From: an uncultured Bacillota bacterium
Lineage (GTDB): Bacteria; Bacillota; Limnochordia; Limnochordales; ZCTH02-B6
Assembly (NCBI GenBank): GCA_937916565.1
Contig: CALFSR010000036.1
Location: 1 to 18,914, forward strand
DNA length: 18,914 bases
Direction of reading: 5' to 3'
Part shown: positions 7,915 to 14,144 of the stretch, piece by piece
How positions within the stretch are numbered: position 1 is the stretch's first letter
How the letters are laid out: each line of letters begins with the position of its first letter
Notes under the pieces: generated by a model
The model's database searches: none
The model's input: only the letters and a program-made list of their open reading frames with translations
Told to the model about the DNA's origin: nothing
Position numbers and translations under genes: made by a program

Positions 7915-8305
7915 CCTTTATGTGCCCCATCCTGTGTCCATAACTGCCTCATGGCGGTTTCCTGGCTACCGCTGTCCTCAGGCGTCGAGCGACGTCGGCC
8001 ACCACCCGCCGGCGCCGCGAACGCTAACCCCTCTCAAACAGCGCATTTCCGCGGCTTGAATTTCGCTGATGGGACTCGTTCTCGGTGTTGCTCTCGTAGA
8101 TGGTAATTTTGGCTGTCTCCAAGCGCCGGACGCCCGTCGTAGACAAATGAACTGGCCTCGCGCCCGCTCAGACCCCGGTTTTTCGGCACCAAACCGTGCA
8201 AACGCCCGGCCCGACGCCGGGAAGTCGAGGGAAAATACCGTCGATGAGACAGTCGTCGGGTCTCGCTCCTACACAAGAGATTTTCCACACAAGAGATTAT
8301 GGAGG
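7915..8305. other. Intergenic stretch without a recognisable gene
   Basis: The open frames here lack ribosome binding sites and family-like sequence, and they run into the repeats to the right. The only structure noticed is a 12-bp direct repeat, ACACAAGAGATT, at 8271-8282 and 8287-8298. Any promoter for the nuclease-like gene would lie between here and 8775, but none could be identified with confidence. Confidence 0.5.
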
Positions 8306-8411
8306 CTTGGCCACGGGATTACGCTTGGCAACGGAAGACCCAGCGCTTGGTCACCAGATCGCGGGCGCTTGGTCACGAGATCGCGGACACTCGGCCACGG
8401 GATTACGAGCG
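8306..8411 (+). repeat. 22-bp tandem repeat, about five units
   Basis: Full 22-bp units start at 8324, 8346, 8368 and 8390. An 18-bp partial copy lies at 8306 and a decayed copy from 8412. Units begin CTTGGTCACGAGATCGCGG or close variants. The core TCACGAGA also occurs in the independent 22-bp array at 11582-11845. From 8430 to 8552 no clear repeat or gene is seen. Confidence 0.8.
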
Positions 8412-8552
8412 CTTGTCCGGGCGTTGACGGAAACCTGCGCACGGCGCACGCAAGAAATGGTCCACTTTGTACGAGGCATTTCGTCGAGCGGCGGCGCACA
8501 ATGGTCCTGCACCGGTTCCCGGCTCTTCGAAAGCAGCCGACGCCGACCTGCG

Positions 8553-8723
8553 TCGGCACGAGCAATGTGCCACCGTGGATCCGGATTCGGCACGTGCACT
8601 GGTGCCGCCACCGAGCCGGAGTCGGCACGTTCGATAGTGCCGCCGCCGATCCGGGGTCGGCACGTGCGGTAGTGCTGCCGCCGACCCGAAGTCGGCGCGT
8701 GTGATGATGCCGCCGATCGAGAG
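8553..8723 (+). repeat. 35-bp hairpin-forming tandem repeat, five units, upstream of the nuclease-like gene
   Basis: Units of 34, 35, 35, 35 and 32 bp start at 8553, 8587, 8622, 8657 and 8692; a sixth partial copy starts at 8724. Each begins TCGGCACG and has a GTGCCGCC-like block in the middle. Inverted repeats arise within units (CGGCAC 8623-8628 with GTGCCG 8637-8642) and across unit borders (CGCCGAC 8679-8685 with GTCGGCG 8691-8697). The array ends about 50 bp before the next start codon. There are no unique spacers, so it is not a CRISPR array. Confidence 0.85.
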
Positions 8724-8775
8724 TCGGCACGGTCAATTCCGGGTTGAAGAAGTCGATTCGGAGTAAGCGACGCCG

Positions 8776-9522
8776 ATGCGCGCCACCCTAAACCGCGTCC
8801 TGCCGCGAGAGATACTCCAGGATCCGCGCCTGGCTCGCACCACCAAGTACGTCTACCTGGGTATGCGGGCGCATCCAAAGACCACGCTCAAGGGTCTCGC
8901 CGAGGCCCTCGATATGCCCTACACGACGGTACATCGCTGCGTGAAGGAGCTTCAAGCCAGAGACTGGGTCTATTCTTTCCGGCGCCGGGGAGAGAGGTCC
9001 GAGATTTGGGTCCCCTGGATGCCGCTTGAGCTGGAACGCCGGTTGGCCCTGGAGATGGAGAAACTGGTCGACATGGCGCCGTACCGCGGGGAGAAGCTGC
9101 TCAAGACCCTGCTGGACATCATCGTGGATGACGAGGAGTTCCTCGACAATGCTCGCCCGGAGTGGACGGCGCTAGGGCCGGGGGACACCGCCGTCGAGTT
9201 CGACCGCTACTACCCCCGCCGCATGGTTGCCATCGAGTTCCAAGGACGCCAGCACTACCAGACTGTCGTCCTCGCCAACGCCAAGACCGACCTGCAGCGG
9301 CGGCTGCAACTCGACGGCCGCAAGGCGCTCGCCTGCCTACGACAAGGCGTCCAGCTGATCGAAATCGCCGACATCGAACTCTCCTACGACAAAGTCGCAA
9401 CGAAGCTGAGCGGCGTGCTTCCGCTCATTCCACCGTTGATGGGCCGGCCTATATTTCGAGCGATAGCCAACATGTGTCAGAGCCACGTCAACTGGGTCCT
9501 CAACCGCCACGCCACAGTCTGA
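8776..9522 (+). CDS. Winged-helix protein with a C-terminal restriction-endonuclease-like domain
   Basis: This 248-residue protein is not assigned to a named family. The N-terminal ~75 residues look like a winged helix-turn-helix (LKGLAEALDMPYTTVHRCVKELQARDWV). Residues ~138-205 carry a motif seen in Vsr/DUF559-like nuclease folds: VEFDRYYP (E141, D143), then VAIEFQGRQHY (E154, Q156, H160), then LIEIADIEL. This suggests a PD-(D/E)xK-type or related active site with Gln in place of the usual Lys, which could mean a variant or inactive nuclease. The ATG at 8776 has only a weak CGGAG 12 nt upstream. The gene lies alone between a 35-bp hairpin array and the serpin gene. It might bind DNA as a regulator, act as a nuclease, or derive from a mobile or defence element; the sequence alone does not decide. 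Confidence 0.6.
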   Translation: MRATLNRVLPREILQDPRLARTTKYVYLGMRAHPKTTLKGLAEALDMPYTTVHRCVKELQARDWVYSFRRRGERSEIWVPWMPLELERRLALEMEKLVDMAPYRGEKLLKTLLDIIVDDEEFLDNARPEWTALGPGDTAVEFDRYYPRRMVAIEFQGRQHYQTVVLANAKTDLQRRLQLDGRKALACLRQGVQLIEIADIELSYDKVATKLSGVLPLIPPLMGRPIFRAIANMCQSHVNWVLNRHATV

Positions 9523-9595
9523 CGTAACCTTGAGGGCGGGGCCGCGTCGTTTGTGATACGATGAGAATTACATTCGGCGGCAAGGGCCGTCGATT

Positions 9596-9602
9596 GGAGT
9601 GA
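9596..9602 (+). promoter_or_regulatory. Ribosome binding site fixing the serpin start
   Basis: GGAGTGA lies 5 nt before the ATG at 9608. The in-frame GTG at 9599 is part of this site, so the ATG, which also gives a clean lipoprotein signal, is the likely start. Confidence 0.7.
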
Positions 9603-9607
9603 TCCAC

Positions 9608-11404
9608 ATGCGAAAGGCCCCAATAACCCCGGCGCGCCTCGTCCTCGTCGCCGCGCTGGTCCTCGTGGGGCTCATCTCGACGGCTTGTGCCAGCGACCTG
9701 GGATTGCCGGAACCCGCGGCAAGCAGCGAACCAGTAGCGGGGGGCGAAGAGGAGTTGACGCTCGCCGTGAGCCCGGACCTCGTGGCGGCCCACAACCGAC
9801 TCGGCATCCTCGTGTTCCGACACCTTCTTACGGAACAGGCGCTCGAGGCAACTACAGGTTCTTCGGTAGCTGCGGATGTCGCGACAGCTGCGGACGCTGC
9901 GGCAGTTGCAGACTCTGCGGCAGCCATGGACCCTGCGGCGGCTTCAGACTCTCCGGCGGCCACGGACCCTGCGGCGGCTACGGACTCTGCGGCAAGTGCG
10001 GACTCTGCGCCAGCCACGGACTCTCCGGCAGCTCCAGACTTTGCGGCGATTTCGGGCTCCGCGGCTGCCGCTGGAAGAAACGTGTTCATCTCCCCGGTCA
10101 GCATTGCTCTCGCCCTGAACATGGCGTGGAACGGCGCGGCCGGCGAGACGGAGCGGGCCATGGCGCAGGCACTGCAGCTGGCCCGGCTGGTACATCAGAA
10201 CGGCACGAGCGGCCACGGGGCGGATGCAGACCCGAACCGGGACAACCTCGGCCCTTCCCGTGCCGCCATCAACGCCGCGAACCTTGCGTTGCTGGACGCT
10301 TTGGCCGGAACCGACGTGCGTCTCGACATCGCCAGCTCCATTTGGTATCGCCTTGGGATCACGCCAAACCCCGCGTTTCTGGAAGACAACGAGCACTATT
10401 ACCGGGCGAGCGTCGCAGCCCTTGACTTCGGAGCAGCGGAAAGCGTCCACGTCATCAACCGCTGGGTGAGGGACGCCACGCAAGGCTTGATCCCGAGCGT
10501 GCTGGAACAGCTCGAAGAGGACCAAGTCCTGCTGCTAATCAACGCCGTCTACTTCAAAGGCGCCTGGTCGACGCCCTTCGACGCCCGGCTGACCCGAGAC
10601 ATGCCGTTCCACCGGATGGGTGGCGAAAGCCGCATCGTGCCGATGATGTATCGAAACGGCCAGTTCGACTACTTCGAGGGCGTCGGGCGCTCCGATGACG
10701 TCGGGCACTTCGAGAGCATCGGACAGGTCGGTGACGTCGCCTACTCGGAAAACGTCCGGTACATGGGGGACGTTCGGTACATGGGGGACGTCCGGTACAT
10801 GGGGGACGTCCGGTACATGGAGGACGTCCGCTACCCGGAGGACGTCGGTTGTACGGAAGGCGGTTTCCAAGCCGTGCGGCTGCCCTACGGCGAGAGCAAA
10901 CGGCTGGCGATGTACGTCTTCCTGCCGCCGGAGGGCGTTGGCCTGTTTGAGTTCGCAGCAAGCCTCGACCACGAAACGTTGGCCAACGTGTTCGGCCGGT
11001 TCACGCCGCGGCACGGCGAGGTGTTCCTGCCTCGCATCGACATCTCCTACAAGGCCAACCTAAACGACGCCCTGCGGGCGCTGGGCATGGGTGTCGCCTT
11101 CGACCCGGGAGCGGCGGACTTCAGCCGCATGCTCCAGGGCACAGGGCCAGCGAGCGCGTCCGAGGGTGCCGCTGCGCCCGGTGCCTCCAACGTGTACATC
11201 GGCGACGCGATCCACCAATCCGTGCTCAAGGTGGATGAGGAAGGCACTGAGGCCGCCGCCGTCACCTCCATAGATTTCCGGCTCACCAGCGTGCCAGTGT
11301 ACGACTTCCGCTTCCAGGCGGACCGGCCGTTCGTCGTGGTTATCCGGGACGACGCCACGGGAGCATTGCTGTTCGTGGGGGCTATTACGGATCCGGGCAC
11401 CTGA
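9608..11404 (+). CDS. Serpin-family protease inhibitor, lipoprotein, with two repeat insertions
   Basis: The 598-residue serpin starts with a signal peptide (basic MRKAPITPAR, hydrophobic core, lipobox ISTAC with C27), so it is probably a lipid-anchored surface protein. Serpin landmarks include NVFISPVSIALAL with WNGAAGET, LLLINAVYFKGAW, VRLPYGESKRLAMYVFLPPE and the C-terminal FQADRPFVVVIRDDATGALLFVGAITDP. The hinge EEGTEAAAVT (544-553) matches the inhibitory consensus; counting P17 at E544 puts P1-P1' at T560-S561. The protein is about 200 residues longer than usual. Residues 86-151 (11 Ala/Asp/Ser hexapeptides) fill the loop between helix A and the NVFISP strand. Residues 354-413 (ten hexapeptides, RYMGDV type) fill a short loop before VRLPY. 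Both sit in surface loops, so the fold should survive. It likely traps a serine or cysteine protease at the cell surface; the target is unknown. Confidence 0.92.
   Translation: MRKAPITPARLVLVAALVLVGLISTACASDLGLPEPAASSEPVAGGEEELTLAVSPDLVAAHNRLGILVFRHLLTEQALEATTGSSVAADVATAADAAAVADSAAAMDPAAASDSPAATDPAAATDSAASADSAPATDSPAAPDFAAISGSAAAAGRNVFISPVSIALALNMAWNGAAGETERAMAQALQLARLVHQNGTSGHGADADPNRDNLGPSRAAINAANLALLDALAGTDVRLDIASSIWYRLGITPNPAFLEDNEHYYRASVAALDFGAAESVHVINRWVRDATQGLIPSVLEQLEEDQVLLLINAVYFKGAWSTPFDARLTRDMPFHRMGGESRIVPMMYRNGQFDYFEGVGRSDDVGHFESIGQVGDVAYSENVRYMGDVRYMGDVRYMGDVRYMEDVRYPEDVGCTEGGFQAVRLPYGESKRLAMYVFLPPEGVGLFEFAASLDHETLANVFGRFTPRHGEVFLPRIDISYKANLNDALRALGMGVAFDPGAADFSRMLQGTGPASASEGAAAPGASNVYIGDAIHQSVLKVDEEGTEAAAVTSIDFRLTSVPVYDFRFQADRPFVVVIRDDATGALLFVGAITDPGT
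9863..10060 (+). repeat. 18-bp tandem repeat, 11 units, in the serpin helix A loop
   Basis: Eleven units of exactly 18 bp start at 9863. The typical unit is GCGGCGGCTACGGACTCT and encodes hexapeptides such as AAATDS, AAAMDP and AAASDS. Endings in DS and DP alternate over the middle units, suggesting growth by dimers. The frame is kept throughout. Confidence 0.92.
10667..10846 (+). repeat. 18-bp tandem repeat, ten units, in a second serpin loop
   Basis: Ten 18-bp units encode hexapeptides that become more uniform to the right. The left units are diverged (DYFEGV, GRSDDV, GHFESI, GQVGDV, AYSENV), followed by three RYMGDV copies, RYMEDV and RYPEDV. The copies at 10757, 10775 and 10793 are nearly identical, implying recent expansion. 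The leftmost unit overlaps native serpin sequence (FDYFEG), so the array may have started from it. Confidence 0.9.
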
Positions 11405-11577
11405 GAAACCGGGATACAGCAAGCGAAACCAGCAGTTCGTGGGCAATTCCGGCGGTCCGTACACAGGGCCGGCGATTAGCAAGCGAAACCGGAAGCGAGC
11501 AAGCGAGACCGGCGGCGAATAGGTCAGACCGGAAGCGAGCAAGCGAAACCGGCAGCGAAAGCGAAAGCGGCGCAATG
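11398..11577 (+). repeat. 20-bp tandem repeat starting at the serpin stop codon
   Basis: Clear 20-bp units start at 11418, 11478, 11498, 11518 and 11538, consensus AGCAAGCGAAACCGGCAGCG; those at 11438 and 11458 are diverged. The block 11398-11417, which contains the serpin TGA (11402-11404), shares the core GAAACCGG in register, so the array appears to begin at the gene end. The unit at 11558 forms the left arm of the perfect hairpin next to it. Confidence 0.85.
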
Positions 11578-11588
11578 CGCCGCTTTCG
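11562..11588. terminator. Perfect 12-bp hairpin between convergent genes, possible terminator
   Basis: CGAAAGCGGCGC (11562-11573) and GCGCCGCTTTCG (11577-11588) pair perfectly around the 3-nt loop AAT. No T-run follows on either strand, so it is not a classical Rho-independent terminator. Its place between the convergent serpin and oxidoreductase genes still suits transcript termination or 3'-end protection. Its arms belong to the two flanking repeat arrays. Confidence 0.55.
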
Positions 11589-11845
11589 TAACGAGGTGCG
11601 TATGTTCCGTTGGCGAGACGGATTTGCTCCGTTCACGAGACGGATTTGCTCCGTTGGCGAGACGGAGTTGCTCCGTTCACGAGACGGAGTTGCTCCGTTC
11701 ACGAGACGGAGTTGCTCCGTTCACGGGACGGATTTGCTCCGTTCACGGGACTGCTTTGTTCCATTGACGGGACGGACTTCTTCCGTCAACGAAGCGGCAT
11801 TGCTCCGTTAACGAGACGGATATTTTCCGTCGCCGGGGCCCGGGG
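11582..11845 (+). repeat. 22-bp hairpin-forming tandem repeat, about 11 units, ending at the oxidoreductase stop
   Basis: Units of exactly 22 bp start at 11582 (diverged), 11604, 11626 and so on to 11802; a decayed copy at 11824 ends 2 bp before the stop codon of the convergent gene. Units read GCTCCGTTCACGAGACGG followed by ATTT or AGTT. ACGGAG-TTG-CTCCGT is a perfect 6-bp stem with a 3-nt loop at 11662-11676, 11684-11698 and 11706-11720. Other junctions keep 5-bp stems (ACGGA...TCCGT) with varied loops, while a few near 11750-11800 have lost pairing. Confidence 0.92.
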
Positions 11846-11846
11846 C

Positions 11847-14144
11847 TTACAGGAGCGGGTGCTCGTGGCGGGCCTTGAGCCGCTGCCAGCGCCGCTCCAC
11901 CTCGGCGGCGAACGCCTCCAGCATATCCTTGTTCTCCGGCCGGAGCATGTGTCGGCTCTTGCCCATCAGCTTGAGCCACTCCTCCACCGGGATGCGCTTG
12001 CCCTTCTCCTCCGGGTTGTACGTGATCGTGGTGACGCCCCGCTCGATCTCATACAGCGGGAAGAAGCAGCTGTTGACCGCCGCCTCCACGATCTCCGTCC
12101 CGAGCCGCTCCTCGCTCCGCCAGTTGAGCGGGCAGGCGATGAGCACCTTGCCGTAGGCGAGGCCCTCGTTCTTGGCGTACCACTGGGCCTTGGCCGCCTT
12201 GCGCATCAGATCCTGCGGGAACGCCTCCACGCCCGTGAACACGTACGGGATGTTGGTCGCCGCCATGATCTGGGGCGTGTCCTTGTGGTGGAACGTCTTG
12301 CCCTTGCCCATGGGACCGACTTCCGACGTGGACGTCCGGTGCCCGATGGGCGTCGAGTACGACAGCTGGCTGCCGGTGTTCATGTAGCCCTCGTTGTCGT
12401 ACTCGAGGATGATCATCTTGTGATTGCGCAAGGCCGTGCCGATGGCCGAGCCCATGCCGATGTCCATGCCGCCGTCGCCGGTGATCATCACAAACGTGAT
12501 GTCGTCGCCGATCTCGATCTCGCCCCGGCGCTTGCGCTCATAGAACATCTCCACCAAGCCCGACAACGTCGGCGCGCCGTTCTGGAACAGGTTGTGGATG
12601 TAGGTGATCCGGTGAGCCGTAAACGGATACCCCGTCGTCACCACCATCGCGCAGCCCGTCTGGTACAGCACGACGACGTCGCCCTCAAGGGCCGCCAGGA
12701 ACTGGTTGATGGCCGGGAAGATGCCGCAGCCCGGGCACGCGCCGTGGCCCGGCGCGATGCGCTTAGGCCGCTCCATGAGCTGCCGCGGCGGCGGCAGCTT
12801 GACCTTAAGCTCGCCGGTTTCCGGATCCTGCGTCACGCTGACGAGGCCCGTGACTTCCTCCAGGGAGATGACGGGCGTCCCCGGCGGCGGCACGCGGCTT
12901 GGGTCACCCGGCGTCACGCCGTGGTAGTCAAAGGGCACCGCCACCTTGCCGGTGTCGGCGGCCTCCTGCGCGAGGCGGAAGAACGCCTCCGCATCGTCCG
13001 GGTAAAAGTCCTTGCCGCCCAGGCCGTAAATCCGGGTCAGCACCAGCGTCTTGTTGTCGGGGTCGTCCTTGAGGGCCGACTTGACCTCATGCGTCAGCGG
13101 CCCGCCGCCCGAGCCGAAGGAGTCGCCCCGCTCGCCGATGAGCAGCGCCTTGACGTTCCGGCACGCCTGGCGGATGGCCTCCGCCGGGAACGGACGCAGG
13201 ACGTTCGGGCTGATGACGCCGACCTTAAGGCCCTGCTCCCGCAGGCGGTCCGCCACGTCCTTGGCGGTTTCCGCGGCCGAGTTGAGCAGGAGCACCGCGA
13301 CCTCCGCGTCCTCCATGCGGTACTGGTCGACGACCGGGTAGTGGCGCCCCGACAGCTCGCCGTACTCGGCAAACACCTCCGCGATGACCTCGCGGGCCGC
13401 CTCCATCGCCTTGTGCAGCTGGTACTTGTTGTTGATCAAGTCCGGGTCGTTCATGTACGGACCGATGGTCACGGGCTGCCGCGGGTTGAGCGCGGTCACC
13501 CGCTCCGGCACGGGACCGATGAACTGCTGCACGGTTTCCTGATGCGCGAAGTACTGCACGCGGCGCTTTTGGTGGCTCGTGAAGAAACCGTCGTACGCCA
13601 CGATGACCGGCAGCTGCACCCGCGGGTCTTCGCCGATGCGCACGGCCATCAGGTTCATGTCGTAGACGGCCTGCGGATCCCGGGCCAAGAGCACGATCCA
13701 GCCCGTGTGGATGGCAAAGTACAGGTCCGAGTGGTCGCCGCGGATGTCCAGCGGCCCGCTGACCGAGCGGGTCACCAGGTCCAGCACCATCGGAAACCGG
13801 GTGCCCGACTGGACCGGCAGCTGCTCCAAAGCATACAGCAACCCGTTGGCGCTCGTCGCGTTGAAGACGCGGCCGCCGCCCGTCGACGCGCCGTAGCAGA
13901 TACCGGCCGCGCCGTGCTCGCCGTCGCCCGGGATGAGGACGATGTTGTGCTCGCCCTCGGCGGCCATCTCGCTGAGCAGCTCGGCAATTTCCGTAGACGG
14001 CGTGATGGGGTAGTAGCCCATGACGTGGAAATTGATCTGGCTGGCCGCGAGCGCCGCCATCTCGTTACCGCTCAAGAAACCCGTCCTCTGGTCAGGCCGG
14101 GCGACTACATTGATATCCTCCTGGCGCAAGGCCATGAGCTTCAC
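11847..14144 (-). CDS. 2-oxoacid:ferredoxin oxidoreductase, fused alpha-beta subunits (probably pyruvate:ferredoxin oxidoreductase)
   Basis: The 765-residue protein joins two subunits that are usually separate. Residues ~1-400 are the alpha (PorA-like) part, with MGYYPITPSTEIAE and LIPGDGEHGAAG. Residues ~455-765 are the beta (PorB-like) part, which binds thiamine pyrophosphate through GDGGMDIG and the downstream DNEGYMNTG. The beta cysteines C470-x2-C473-x24-C498 plus a later Cys (VLIACPLNW) match the proximal [4Fe-4S] site. The enzyme oxidatively decarboxylates a 2-oxoacid to an acyl-CoA while reducing ferredoxin, or works in reverse as a synthase. Its ATG overlaps the upstream gamma-delta gene by 4 bp, so subunits are translated together. 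Pyruvate is the likeliest substrate, but branched-chain or other 2-oxoacids cannot be excluded. Confidence 0.9.
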   Translation of the reverse strand: MKLMALRQEDINVVARPDQRTGFLSGNEMAALAASQINFHVMGYYPITPSTEIAELLSEMAAEGEHNIVLIPGDGEHGAAGICYGASTGGGRVFNATSANGLLYALEQLPVQSGTRFPMVLDLVTRSVSGPLDIRGDHSDLYFAIHTGWIVLLARDPQAVYDMNLMAVRIGEDPRVQLPVIVAYDGFFTSHQKRRVQYFAHQETVQQFIGPVPERVTALNPRQPVTIGPYMNDPDLINNKYQLHKAMEAAREVIAEVFAEYGELSGRHYPVVDQYRMEDAEVAVLLLNSAAETAKDVADRLREQGLKVGVISPNVLRPFPAEAIRQACRNVKALLIGERGDSFGSGGGPLTHEVKSALKDDPDNKTLVLTRIYGLGGKDFYPDDAEAFFRLAQEAADTGKVAVPFDYHGVTPGDPSRVPPPGTPVISLEEVTGLVSVTQDPETGELKVKLPPPRQLMERPKRIAPGHGACPGCGIFPAINQFLAALEGDVVVLYQTGCAMVVTTGYPFTAHRITYIHNLFQNGAPTLSGLVEMFYERKRRGEIEIGDDITFVMITGDGGMDIGMGSAIGTALRNHKMIILEYDNEGYMNTGSQLSYSTPIGHRTSTSEVGPMGKGKTFHHKDTPQIMAATNIPYVFTGVEAFPQDLMRKAAKAQWYAKNEGLAYGKVLIACPLNWRSEERLGTEIVEAAVNSCFFPLYEIERGVTTITYNPEEKGKRIPVEEWLKLMGKSRHMLRPENKDMLEAFAAEVERRWQRLKARHEHPLL

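Noticed and set aside
8281..8289. TTTTCCACA as a DnaA box or replication origin hint
   Set aside because: It is a single near-match to TTATCCACA without a cluster, AT-rich region or dnaA/dnaN neighbours.
8069..8704. + strand open frame (211 codons) upstream of the nuclease-like gene
   Set aside because: It runs through two tandem arrays, has no ribosome binding site and no recognisable domain; composition is that of translated repeats.
8553..8723. 35-bp repeats as a CRISPR array
   Set aside because: Units are directly adjacent with no unique spacers, units vary in sequence, and no cas gene is present.
9530..9562. TTGAGG ... TACGAT as a promoter for the serpin gene
   Set aside because: The 21-bp spacing is too long for a normal sigma-70 type promoter and the -10 match is weak.
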